NCBI GenBank assembly: GCA_020746105.1
Contig: CM036657.1
Span: 4,601,527 to 4,665,526, forward strand
Length of the DNA: 64,000 bases
Source of the DNA: Trogon surrucura
Lineage: Eukaryota > Chordata > Aves > Trogoniformes > Trogonidae
Direction: 5' to 3'
Shown here: positions 10,596 through 21,661 of the stretch, one piece after another
Layout: each line of letters begins with the position of its first letter
How positions within the stretch are numbered: position 1 is the first letter of the stretch
Translations under genes and position numbers: made by a program
Notes under the pieces: generated by a model
The model's input: only the letters and a program-made list of their open reading frames with translations
Databases searched by the model: none
Told to the model about the DNA's origin: nothing

Positions 10596-12580
10596 GGTCA
10601 ACATATTTCTAAAGAGGAGGACTCTATTTTGTGCCTCTGGAAAGCTCTTCTTGCTAAAAGAGGAGTCAAGTGTAGTGATTTTGCACTATGGCGTATGTTA
10701 CTGTGGAGTAAAAAGCAGGGATTTGAGGTGTCTGCGTCTGTCGCTTTCAGTGTTTCTGCTTGGCAAGAGGTGGGGCAGAAGTTATGGGACGCAGTTTCTT
10801 TAGGATCGAAGGACGCTTCTGAGTTAGCTACTACTTGGCGATTATTCAGTGAGACTCTGAAAGAAATGAGAGCGGAGCGAGAGTTAAAAGAAAAAGAATT
10901 ACAGGAGATTTCGGGGGAGGCTGCTACTGTGGCCCTCCATGAGAAAAAAATGGAGGAGGTTGAAGGAAGGATGGAGGCTTTGCAGCTCCCTCCTCCCTCG
11001 GACTCTAACAAAAAATCAGATTCAACCTCTCCAACACAAAAATTTTCAGAGAGCAAATGCCTTTCCCTGCAGTACTTTTTAGACAATAAACCAAGATATA
11101 AGCCACCTGCACAGCAATTAGCAGAGTTAACATCTGAAGGCAGTTGTGTTGGAAACCCGCCAGCCCCTTTTGATGTGCCTTTTGATGTGAAAGAAGGAGG
11201 TTTTTCAGCCCAGCCATCCGCTGTTGCCTCTCAGTACCCTCCCTTGCCAGATAGCGATAACAGTGAAGATGAAGGGAGGATAGTTCCTTTTCGATCGTGT
11301 ACACAGGAGGGTGGCCCGCCTGTCGCCCAGAAAAGCGAACAGGAAAGGCAGCCCCCGGGGCATTACCCCCGGCTACTGTGATTGTTCTACCCCGTAATCC
11401 CACGCGATTTTGGAAGCATGTTCGGAAAAAAGCTGCTGAAGTAGGAAATTGGAATTTGGTAGAGAAGCTTAACCTTCTGCGAGAAACGTGCCCTGATCTG
11501 GGACCCTCTCACATTGAAACTGTGGCATATCCTGTGTTTAAAGCGGCACCGAACACAGGGCAGCGTGATGAGCACTCTCTCATTGCTTGGAAAGTAGTCC
11601 AAGATCTGCAGGCAAAGGCAGCAAAATTTGGCATTAATTCTCCAGAGGTGATGCAGCTCATACCAGTAATCAATACAGATTTGTTGTGTCCATATGATAT
11701 TGCGCATTTAGCACAAGTACTGTTTCAGCCGATTCAGTATTCGTTTTTTTACTCTACCTGGAGACAACTGGCACAAAATACAGCTCTAGAAAATATGCAG
11801 TTGCCTCAGGGAGATCCAAGACAAGGAGTAGGACTGGATGCATTAATGGGAACTAATGCTTTCGCTAATCCCCAAGTTCAGGCACAATGGCCTCCACTAT
11901 TATTAGAACAGACTCAGTGGGTTGGAATGTCAGCACTGATGAAAACTATGGAGATGGCCGAGCCGCAGCAGAAATATGTTCCTATACAACAACAACCAAA
12001 GGAACCCTTTTTACAGTTTGTAGAAAAAGTAGCTGCGGCAGTTGAAAAACAAGTTGATGATGAAGGGCTGCGCCAGATGTTAGTTAAACAGTTAGCAAAA
12101 GATAATGCGAACGAAGACTGTCAAAAAATAATAGAAGCCTTTCCAGGAGATCCCTCTGTTGCTGATATGGTCTCGGCCTGCTCTCAAGTTGGTACAGTTG
12201 AACACAAGATGGCAGCTCTCGCCAGAGTTATTGGACAGAAACCAAAATGTTATGGGTGTGGTCAAGAAGGACACCTCAAAAGTAATTGCCCACAACGACC
12301 ATTGAAAACAAATAGTCCCAATGCTAACACAAAGGGAGTGACCTGCAATCGTCGCGGAAAAACTGGTCATTTGGCAAAACAATGCAGATCAAAATATCAC
12401 GTGAATGGACAGCCCCTCTCGGGAAACGGGAAGAAGAGCGCGAGGGGGCGCGCACAGACACAGGTGCCTCTCACCAAGCCATTTCTTGGGGCGGGTCAGC
12501 AAACCTTCCCCTCTGCGACCGCCTCACTGGAAAAACCAATGGATCGGCAGGGATGGATATATCCACCACCGACGCAATAA
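10596..12580 (+). pseudogene. gag: ERV-B gag (matrix, capsid, nucleocapsid)
   Basis: The matrix-like N-terminus follows codon 10593-10595, which reads ATA directly before Gly-Gln, where a myristoylated Met-Gly start would be expected. The first frame runs to 11381. The frame changes between about 11297 and 11381, after which capsid is open to 12580. A major-homology-like segment (Gln-x-x-x-Glu-Pro-Phe ... Phe-Val-Glu) is at about 11995-12030. Two zinc knuckles follow at 12248-12290 and about 12343-12386. The first is a complete CX2CX4HX4C, and the second has lost its second Cys (CNRR). Gag builds the virion shell and binds RNA. This copy cannot make a complete product. Confidence 0.88.
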
Positions 12581-13216
12581 CCAGTGTGACCAAAGAAGTT
12601 ATGAAAGTTCCTATGGATGCCTTTGGCCCCATAGGAAGAGGATTAAGTGCTTTACTAATTGGACGCTCAAGTAGTGCAGTCAATGGCATTATTGTACATG
12701 TTGGTGTTATTGACGCTGATTATACTGGACAAATTTGTGCTGTGGTTTCAACATCATATCCCCCTGTGACTATCCCAAAGGGGTAGCTCAACTGGTTCCT
12801 TTTTTGAGTTCTGTTCCCAATACAGAGCAAAAAGAACGACGAGATCGACTGGCTTGCCTCAAGTGTTTTGGTCTCAGACAGTTACCTCTCAATGGCCACA
12901 GCTGCTTTGTACAGTGACAATGAAAGGACATTCTCCATCATCGGTGCAGCTGTCAGGACTGTTGGACACCGGAGCAGACGTAACCATTATATCTCAGCAC
13001 TCATGGCCATCCACCTGGCCTGTCGGTAACATGGCAATGGGGGTGGTTGGCTTGGGAGGTGCTGCTCAGAGTGTAATGTCAGCTAATACAGTTCTTGTTA
13101 CTAACCCAGAGGGCCAGATGGCTACAATTCGGCCTTACGTGACATACGCCCCGTTGAACTTATGGGGTAGAGATTGTCTTTCCCAGTGGGGAGTTAAAAT
13201 TACCACGGATTTTTGA
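12382..13216 (+). pseudogene. pro: ERV-B pro: dUTPase followed by aspartic protease
   Basis: The frame overlaps the end of gag by about 200 bases in the -1 frame, as in betaretroviruses read by ribosomal frameshift. I did not find a canonical heptamer. The dUTPase part has a GRSS block at about 12661-12672 and a VGVIDADYTG block near 12703-12732. A stop at 12784-12786 breaks the frame, and a different frame continues. The protease at 12854-13216 has the active-site motif LLDTGAD at about 12959 and a GRDCL block near 13168. dUTPase lowers dUTP during reverse transcription, and the protease cleaves Gag-Pol. Confidence 0.82.
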
Positions 13217-15826
13217 CGGGGGTCACTGTGCTGCAGGGCATTCAACAGCCCACCCTTGCCTTGACTTGGCTCACTGACAAACCTGTGTGGGTGGATCAGT
13301 GGCCCCTGAATTGTGAAAAATTACAGGCCCTACAGGATTTAGTACAAGAGCAATTAGCTGCAGGACATATCGAACCCTCTCACAGTCCTTGGAATACTCC
13401 AGTGTTTGTCATTAAAAAGAAATCTGGCAAGTGGCGACTTTTACATGACCTGAGGCAGGTAAATGCTGTAATGACTACCGCGGGAGTCTTACAGCCAGGT
13501 CTCCCCTCTCCAGCCATGATCCCCTTGGAGTGGGACATAATTGTAATGGACTTAAAAGACTGAATTTTCACAATACCGTTGGCAGAGCAAGAGAAAGAGA
13601 AATTTGCATTTTCTGTGCCTTCTGTCAATCATGAGGCACCTTCACAAAGATATCATTGGAAAGTTCTGCCACAAGGCATGAAAAATTCGCCAACAATTTG
13701 TCAGTGGTTTGTTGCACAAGCATTGTCACCTGTTCTGAAAGCATTTCCGGAAGACTATTGTTACCATTACATGGATGATATCTTGTTAGCTGCCTATGAC
13801 AAAAGCCGGTTAAAGTGAAATGGAAAAAAAGTCCACTCATCGCTTGCAACAGTTTGGATTGGTCATAGCACCTAAAAAAATTCAACCTGTAGCACCATGG
13901 AAATACTTAGACATGATTGTTACAAATATGCAAGTTATGCCTCAGCCAGTAAAATTGGATGTGCACATTCGAACCCTTAATGATGTGCAAAAATTAAAGG
14001 GCTCTTTGAATTGGATCAGGCCGTATTTGGGCTTGACCAACTCACAATTGCAACCCCTGTTGGAACCTTTAAAGCATTCACATGATCCCTTGGAACCCAG
14101 GACCTTAACTCCAGAAGCAAAAGCAGCATTGCTCTTGGTAGAACGAGCATTGCATGATAAATTTATAGATCGGATCGATTTTTCCCAGAATGTTCAAGTT
14201 TTTATTTTGACTGATAACGTAGTGCCTTTTGGTGCTCTAGTCCAATGGAACCCTGAATGGCATGACCCCTTGCATATTTTAGAGTGGTTATTTTTACCTT
14301 TTCGGTCACGTAATACTTCTCCCATGTTGTTTGAACTGATTGCTGATGTTATTATCAAGACTCGAAAGAGGTGTTTAGAATTAACCGGGCGCGACCCTAT
14401 GACTATTGTACTCCCTGTACAAAACTGGTATTTTGAATGGTGCCTAGCAAATCAGTATGAACTACAGGTTGCTTTGGCTGGGTTCTCAGGTCAAATCTCT
14501 TATCATTTGCCCTCACATCCCTTGTTAAAGTTTGCCAAAGAAGTCCCTTTTGGACAAAAAATCCTTAGTCAACCTGAACCAGTACAGGGTCCTACTGTTT
14601 TTACGGATGGATCCGGAAAAACGGGCAAAGCAGCAGTTGTTTGGCTGGATGCTGGTCAATGGAAGTCGCAAGTAGTTTTGCAAAACGGTTCCCCGCAAGT
14701 AACTGAATTGCGAGCAATAGCTTTAGCTTTTACCTTATTCCCTGGTCCCGTCAACATTATTACAGATTCGGCATATGCTGCCAATTTGGTGGCGCGCTTG
14801 GACAGAGTTGTCCTTACTACTTTAGACAATCCATTGTTATTTGATGTTTTATTAACACTGTGGAAAACTATTCAGCACCACAAAGAACCGTATTTTATAC
14901 TACATATTCATAGTCATACATCATTGCCCGGATTTTATGCAGAAGGTAATGCCAGGGCTGATGCCCTTGTTTCTGCCCTTGCTTTAGGCCCTGTGCCTAA
15001 TGTTAAGCAACAAGCTGTTTTGTCACATCAATTTTTTCATCAGGGATCCCGAGCATTGCGACAACAATTTGACCTATCTCACTCTGAGGCGCGTTCCATT
15101 GTAGCAGCTTGTCCTGATAGTCAGAGAACTCATGCACCCGTGTTTTTTGGCACCAACCCACGTGGGTTACTAGCCTTACAGATTTGGCAAACTGATGTCA
15201 CTCACATAGATGAGTTTGGATGCCTAAAATATGTTCACGTTACTATTGACACTTATTCGCATGCCATGGTTGCCACGGCTCACACTGGAGAAACAGGTAA
15301 AGATGTCATTAGGCATTTCCAAAAATCCTTTTCTATTTTAGGAGTACCAAAGCAAATAAAAATGGATAATGATCTGGTTTACACCTCAAAGAAAGTTCAA
15401 ACATTTCTTGATATATGGGGAGTCGCACATCTTACCGGTATTCCTCACTCACCAACAGGCCAAGCTATCATTGAACGTGCTCATGGCACACTGAAGCGCA
15501 TGCTTCAAAAACAAAAAGGGGGAATGGTGAGGGAACCACCACAGGCACGTCTGGACAAAGTTCTTTATGTTCTTAACTTTTTACAGCACAGTGATGACTT
15601 TGATACTTCTCCTATCTTCCGACATTTCTCTTCTCTTTTCTCGAAATCGCAAGTTCAGAAAGGTGCCAAAGTCCAAATGAAGGACTTGGTAACAGGCCAA
15701 TGGCAGGGGCCATTTGATTTGATAACCTGGGGAAGGGGTTATGCTTGTGTCTCTACAGATAATGGTCCTCGTTGGTGTCCTGCTCGTTGTGTGCGGCCTG
15801 TTCTGGATTCCCGGAAGACCCCATGA
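13213..15826 (+). pseudogene. pol: ERV-B pol: reverse transcriptase, RNase H, integrase
   Basis: RT begins with a WPL block near 13300 and contains [18 protein letters not shown] at 13387-13440. It has a TGA at 13561-13563, LPQGMKNSP near 13672 and the YMDD catalytic box at about 13767. The frame shifts near 13818. The remaining 668 codons are open: RT connection, RNase H (TDGSG at about 14602, TDS near 14763) and integrase with the first catalytic Asp in TDVT near 15193, the second in DND near 15366 and the Glu in ERAHGTLK near 15474. The HHCC zinc region is only partly recognisable. The pol end overlaps env by 86 bases. Confidence 0.88.
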
Positions 15827-17151
15827 TATCCCACCAGCCTGGCATGGGACCAATGTTTGGGTGACTTTGATGCACCAACTTAACCAGAGCAGCTTTTGTG
15901 TTTCTCTTGCTCAGCCCTATCAACCTTTCCATACCTGCTTAATAGGTGTTCCATTGAATGATTCAGAAGTGCATTTATTAGTAGCTCAGCGTGGTATGGG
16001 AGGATTATCTGTTACAAAGAAATGTAATGGCAGTATGCAAAATTCCACCCTTGGGTTTTTTTGACTGGGCCACCAAATTACCAAAAGGCAGGGAGCCGGA
16101 AGAATTAGAGATTTTGGGAACTTTGACCGCACCATCATGCTTGTATGTTAGTAGCACTGGTTGGCATACCTCCAATGGGTTACCCCTGACAGTGAACAGT
16201 AATATCGAAGTATCTGATGTTACACCTTTGTCCCCCTTTTGGCAGAATGGCTCTCAATGGTGTCAGCATGTTGCTGGAAACAAGAACCATTCAGTAACGG
16301 GAATCGGATCTGCATCACGACTGCCAAAAGGGTTGTTCTCACTGTGTGGGGAGCGACCCTGGGCTGGCATACCAACCAGGGCTGTAGGAGGTCCTTGTAC
16401 TTTTGGTCACTTGGCCATGATGACACCACCTATGAAAATGCTAGTAAATCACAGTGATTTGCATGCCTTTTCTCGAGGGCGTGTGAAAAGATCAGCGACA
16501 CTGCTGAAAAATTGTGATAGCAATGTGCAACTTTGGAATACTGCAGAATGTATTTTTGCTTCTATTTTTGCCCCTGGTGTAGCAGTTGCAAACGCACTAA
16601 AAACCTTAAATAAAATGGCTTGCTGGATAGAAAGGAATGCTAATTTAACCTCTGAAGTTTTGTCGCAATTGGATAACGATGTAAGCTCAATAAGGCATGT
16701 TACCTTGCAGAACCGTGCAGTAATTGATTTCTTGCTTCTGGCACATGGGCACGGAATGTGTTGTGTGAATCTGGAAGATCATTCGGAATCCATCCACAAG
16801 AAAATATAAGATCTACAAATCATGACTCGTCAGATTCAAGAAGACACAGGGTTTTTGGGTATTGAAAAGTCATTTGGGCAATGGGGTTTGTCAGGGTCTT
16901 TAATGTCTTTGGTTAAAACAGGATTTTTAATAGTGCTTGTGGTTGTAATCGTGCTCTTAATGCTACCCTGCCTGATCACTCTGATGCGAAGGGCCCTGCA
17001 TCAGACTGTTAAGGCAGCGTTTGTAGCTCAAAAACAAAAAGGGGGAATTGTGGGGGACGGCAACTGGACTGCTGAAAACCTCCATTGGTTGAAGACATTG
17101 ACCTTGACAAATTCCCAGTGTACCCTTGAGATGGGAAGTTGTGTGCACTGA
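15741..17151 (+). pseudogene. env: ERV-B env, alpharetrovirus-like TM
   Basis: A hydrophobic leader at about 15762-15815 starts an SU frame that closes at 16064. SU and TM continue in another frame from 15991. A furin-type site RVKR lies near 16485, followed by a fusion-peptide-like stretch. The conserved LQNR...DFLLLAHGHG heptad region lies near 16710. After it the disulphide loop is short: the first Cys of the expected CX6CC is absent and only CC remains. A TAA at 16807-16809 cuts the TM ahead of the membrane anchor (about 16900-16980). Non-functional as read. Confidence 0.83.
17034..17048 (+). promoter_or_regulatory. ERV-B polypurine tract
   Basis: A purine run (AACAAAAAGGGGGAA) sits directly before the 3' LTR start TGTGGGGG, as needed to prime plus-strand DNA synthesis. 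Confidence 0.85.
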
Positions 17152-17395
17152 GTTTGGACACGTTTGTGGAACCTTCTCCCTCAAGATCCGGAGGGATGAG
17201 CCCAGCCGGAAGCTGCTCAGTATTAACCAATTAGAACTTGAACAACAAGTATTTAACCTATAGGCAAAGGTCATGCTACCTTCTTCTACTACCTTCGACT
17301 ATGTATAAAAGGCACACCCTTTGTATAATAAAGGAGTAATTTTTGAACCACTTTGATCACCATACAGATGTGTCGTGTCCATCTCTACAACGACA
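17049..17395 (+). repeat. ERV-B 3' LTR
   Basis: It begins TGTGGGGGAC and ends CTACAACGACA, with TATA and AATAAA elements at the same places as in the 5' LTR. It is followed by the target duplication GTGGTT. Confidence 0.92.
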
Positions 17396-17496
17396 GTGGT
17401 TGAGATATTTGTACACCACTTCTATACAATCATAGTGAAAGTTAAAGATATCAAGGAGACTAAAGGGACGGAGAACTGATTTTTATTTACTTATCC

Positions 17497-17638
17497 TTGA
17501 TCGCGAGTTCGATTCCCGTTTGGTTCTCACGTGTTGCCTGACCTAGTCGAGAGGTGGCATCCCTGCCCATAACAGGGAGTTTGGATTAAAATGATCTCTA
17601 AGGTCCCTTCCAGCCCAGGCCATTCTATGATTCTATGA
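17497..17638 (+). mobile_element. SINE-like unit: tRNA T-arm fused to a CR1 3' end
   Basis: The left part holds a tRNA B-box (GAGTTCGATTCCCG at 17505-17518). The right part, from about 17530, is a CR1 3' UTR of the type seen at 54810-54915 and ends in ATTCTATG units. The A-box half is missing, so the copy is 5'-truncated. tRNA-headed SINEs with a CR1 tail are mobilised by CR1 machinery in some birds. Confidence 0.65.
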
Positions 17639-18690
17639 CTCTTAAACCTTTCTTTCCTGTTTGGCCCGTGATAGATTACCTGACAGAGAGCGAGATTAGT
17701 TTTAGCTTCTGCAGGTGTTAGTGTTGATTTTACTGTGAGAACTACTATAAGGACCATAAAGTTCAGAGCATCTCCCTGCTATGGGACATGCTGCCTAGAT
17801 ACCCAGGAGGTCTTTAAATGTTATGAGGCTACCAAATGTAGATTTAACACTTTCTAGCATTGTCAAATCCATCCTCTCAAAATGCAGGCCGTGTAGTAAG
17901 CAATGAAAAATATTCTAGAGAGCATCAGAATGGGGAGTTCAGGAATCTACTCACAAAATGTTAACTTCCTTGCCATTAGCAGTCTGAAAGTTCCTTCAGT
18001 TCAAAATTTTTAGAGTCTTCCTGATCAAATTCCTATTTGTATTCACAAGCAAGCAGAGCAGACTTCGATCACATAAGCCTTAATGGACTTCAGCTCTGAA
18101 CTGAAGGAGGCCAAGCTCTGTTCAGTCACTCCATCTCCATGCCCATTCAGTCTTTTGTCTAAATTGCTATGCTGTGTGATAACTGTTTCTTAAAGAGTAG
18201 ACAATTGCTCCCCTGGAAACTGAAACAATAATTCTAATGGTCTGGAAGAGGCTATGAAACCTCTTTATCAGCTGCAGATTTGATAGCAACAGAGGCTGCT
18301 AGAAGGCTGGGAACTCCCCAAACTCTTTGGAGATCTCCATTCACCCCACAGAAGATTTCAGCCCTTGCCTGCAATTTTAACATTGAAAAATCTTAAAACT
18401 GTAACTCATGTATCATCTTTCCTGCTGACTTTGCATCCTGATGTGCTGACAAGCAGAAATATTCTAGCAATGCTAGAAAGAGGTTAAGGAAGATATCAAC
18501 AATTAAAGCAAACATGTACAAGACAGCTGGAAGGAAAAATTCCTTCTGGTCTCCAAACAGTAAAATACAATAATGGCACTGGAAAAATAAAGCATCAAAA
18601 AAAATTATCACAAAAAACCCCAAACTACTTCACACTTGCACATTCACATGCATTTCTTGAAAAAAAATCTTTAAAAATGGTCTAAATATT
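17639..18690. other. Unassigned interval
   Basis: No ORF or repeat was recognised with confidence. It reads like ordinary AT-rich non-coding DNA. Confidence 0.55.
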
Positions 18691-18699
18691 ATCCAGGTG

Positions 18700-19318
18700 A
18701 TGAAGGAGTTAATGAAGGATTGCTTAAAGCTTAAGATTTGCTGAGACTTAATATAGCTAATTATTTAGACGTACTAGAGAAAGATAAGTGTGTCTGCAAT
18801 ATCTGAGGGTGAGATGACCATTCTTGAAGTTGTCAAGGAAGATTATTAGCAGAAGAACTTTTAATCAAAGGTTGGCTGTCCTTGGAGAAGTAACATCCTG
18901 GAGAATATGTAAATCATATTTATCCACCATTATCATGTTTAGATATAGTTTTGCATTGTTAGATAGAGAGCAAATTAACTCTGTTCTTAGGCAAACTACC
19001 CTCATTTTAATACTGAAAATCACACCCACAGAGCAGGAGACCCTGGCCCAGGTGAAGACCCTTTCTCATGCAACATGTGTAGTTGTACTAATGATTGTGT
19101 AACCATATGTAAATTACCAATCAGATGCTAGTGGGATGTTTTTTGAAATTTGTTAATGATAAGACTGTGTATAAAAATCACCTTAGAAAGCACTGAGGTG
19201 TACTGGTTTGATCCCAGTACCCAAACTTGTGCAACTTTGTAATAAACAGCAATATCTCGTCTCAGTGTGTGAGACTAGCTTATTGCACACCAGGAAATGA
19301 ACTCAGTTTTGAGACAAC
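18700..19318 (+). repeat. Possible old LTR
   Basis: A TATA-like GTGTATAAAAAT at about 19167 is followed about 70 bases later by GTAATAAACAGC (polyA-type) and a short GT-rich stretch, the spacing of a retroviral U3-R-U5. I could not fix the ends or find a target duplication. It could be unrelated sequence. Confidence 0.3.
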
Positions 19319-19449
19319 ATGAACATCCCCCTGGATTTCAGTTCAGGGCAAACTGTTCCAGAAGTTGACAAGATATTAGCTCACAAAATTATTTTCCTGT
19401 CATTTTATACTTATCTCTTGTTTTAACAAGCCCAAAGCCAAGCGATAAA

Positions 19450-20319
19450 ATTGTAAAGCAGACTGATGCAGAATCAATGGGATTATTGGGAAGTTATAAG
19501 AACAAGATAATCACAAAAATAGGGAACATTAAGGTGAGTAAGCTAAAAACAACTGCAATTATATATGTTAACTAAGCAAGGCATTGCAAACCAGTTGACC
19601 AAGACCCACAGGCTGGGAGTCCAAAGATATCCATATACACTAAAGGAACCCAAGAGTTTACCAAAAGGACAACCGCGGGAAGATCACCAGGGGTCTCAGA
19701 AGACCACCGGAGACCCCTGGAAAGACTAATGAGCATGCGCAACAAAGGTGGAGCTTATAATAATGATTTTTAGGAATTAATCTGAATATCATAGAATCAC
19801 AGAATGTCAGGGGTTGGAAGGGACCTCAAAAGATCATCTAGTTCAGCCCCTCTGCCAGAGCAGGATCACCTAGAGTAGGTCACACAGGAACGCGTCCAGG
19901 TAGGTTTTGAATGTCTCCAGAAGAAGGAGACTCCACAACCTCCCTGGGCAGCCTGTCACCCTCACTGTGAAAAAGTTTTTCCTAATGTTTTTGTGGAACC
20001 TCCTATCTTCCAGCTTGTATCCATTGTCTCTTGTACTGTTATCGAACATCACTGAAAAGTGATGTACATATTTTTATTTCTCACTACTCTTCTCTGATTT
20101 GTTCTTTAATAAATTTAACTTTCTTTTTTTAAAAAATATGTGTGATCATTCTGGGAAATGTAGTGAATATGTATGTTTCTGTATAATATAAGCGTCACTT
20201 CAGGTGCTATAGGGCATGCATGATAGGTGATCTCTCCTGCATCTTGTGCCGCAATAAAAGAATGCCTGCCTTTTAATATTGCATTGATGTTAAGAGGTTT
20301 ATTCCCAATTTTGGTGACA
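19450..20319 (+). repeat. 5' LTR of a gamma-type ERV, interrupted by CR1
   Basis: The right end (TTGGTGACA) is fixed by the primer site five bases further on. TATA-like GTATAATATAAG is near 20181 and AATAAAAG near 20254. The left end is inferred from a TGTAAAGC start and is uncertain. A CR1 3' piece occupies 19787-20058. Confidence 0.65.
19787..20058 (-). mobile_element. CR1 3' fragment inside the LTR
   Basis: Terminal ATCATAGAATCACAG units are at the left. The last 60 codons of ORF2 and the 3' UTR are present, with a small internal deletion near 19955. It splits the U3 region of the surrounding LTR. Confidence 0.8.
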
Positions 20320-20324
20320 GTTTT

Positions 20325-20342
20325 TGGCGACCCAGATGGGAC
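20325..20342 (+). promoter_or_regulatory. Primer-binding site of the gamma-type ERV
   Basis: TGGCGACCCAGATGGGAC follows the LTR. It is partly complementary to tRNA-Arg 3' ends, but I cannot settle which tRNA was used. Confidence 0.55.
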
Positions 20343-20793
20343 CTTGCTTCTGAAATTTGGTGGATCCATGGGATCACAGGACCTCCAGCCAGCACCAAGG
20401 GATTCTTGGGGAGAACCTCTGATACCCGAATTGAAGAATTCTAAGCAAGATCCCTGGGACAGGTAAAAGGCATTCTTCCTTCTTTAAAGTGTAGTTGCCT
20501 GCCTGTAAGGTGTGGCAAAAGCTCCGCAGGATTGGGCTATAAGGGTACCTAAAGTGAAGGTTTAAGTTCTGCTAGACAAAAGTCTGTGTAATGCCTGAGT
20601 TTTGGGTAAGGTATTGCATGCATTGGTTGGTATTTGGTATTCGGTGTATACGTATACTCGATATCACCCACACATTACTTTGGGGAGGCTCAAAGTCCAG
20701 GCTTTGATATTGTCTTACTTGGTTATTGGACCTGTATTACTGTTTTGGTTTACAACTATCGGACCTTTAAGTTTTTGGTATTATTAATTGATT

Positions 20794-21659
20794 ATGGGTA
20801 ACAAACCATCTTCAAGGGGAGGTATTTTGAAAGCCTCCCCACTGGGTTGTATATTAAGGCATTGGAAAGATTGCAGTGGTGATCCACTGACCAAAAAACT
20901 GTTAGTGGAATTTTGGAGTCATCGGTGGCCACTTTATACTTTGGACAAACAAGAAAAATGGCCAAAGAATTGTACCCTAAAATATAATGCTATTTTACAG
21001 TTAATGCTGTTTTGTAGACAAGAAGGGAAATGGAATGAAGTATCATATGTATCATTGTGAAATTATTCTGAATGCTTGAAAGGAATGTGGAACTCTCCCT
21101 TCAGACCCTATGGTATTGGCTTTGAAAATAAAAGAAAAAGGGGAAAATGAGGAGATATTACTCAGCTTGTGGTATTGGGAAAAGATGTTTGAAGTGTGGA
21201 AGAGAGGAAGACGACGATTTAGAGTTAGTGATTGCTCCATGATTTGGGATGAGAGAGAAAGCTGATAGTGATGGTGATAACACAGGCGGTGCAAATAGGG
21301 ATAGGGCTAGAAGCACAGATGTTGCAGGAAGATCAGGAAGAAGATTTGATGGCGTAGAGGGATTTAGTCTGATTGCAGGGAGGACCAGAGGACGACAGGG
21401 AGAGACAGGAGAAGTTTTCCAGGCTCCCCTTCGACAAGCAATAGGAAACAATGGCCCTACAGCAGTTAAAATGCCCTTGATTACGGATCTTAGGGCTTGG
21501 AAGGAAACTGCTGGAGTCTACAGGGAGGATCTGGAGCTAGTGGCAAAAGTGTTTGAGACCATAATTAGAACCCAGGATCCTGACTGGAATGACATACAAG
21601 TAGTGTTAGACACTTTACTAGATGATACTGAGAAAAGGATGGTGTTCAGCATTGCTTGA
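20794..21659 (+). pseudogene. gag: Gamma-type gag fragment (matrix and start of capsid)
   Basis: It begins ATGGGTAACAAACC, a Met-Gly start suitable for myristoylation, and continues with SPLGCILRHW, similar in layout to the matrix of the provirus at 43756-53020. The first frame ends at 21060. Capsid follows in another frame (21249-21659) with APLRQA and QDPDWNDIQ blocks near 21427 and 21570. The gene stops abruptly at about 21660, where a minus-strand pol fragment begins. Everything 3' of the capsid start is lost. Confidence 0.8.
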
Positions 21660-21661
21660 AA

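Larger units (their letters stand above)
10015..17395 (+). mobile_element. ERV-B: full-length, decayed class II provirus
   Basis: The 348-bp and 347-bp LTRs (TGTGGG...ACGACA) flank gag, pro with dUTPase, pol and env. The perfect 6-bp target duplication GTGGTT lies at 10009-10014 and 17396-17401. The primer site resembles the 3' end of tRNA-Trp. By eye the two LTRs differ at about 20 of 348 positions, so the copy is much older than the provirus at 43756-53020. All genes carry stops or frame changes. The dUTPase-protease order is betaretrovirus-like, while the TM region resembles alpharetroviral TM. Confidence 0.93.
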
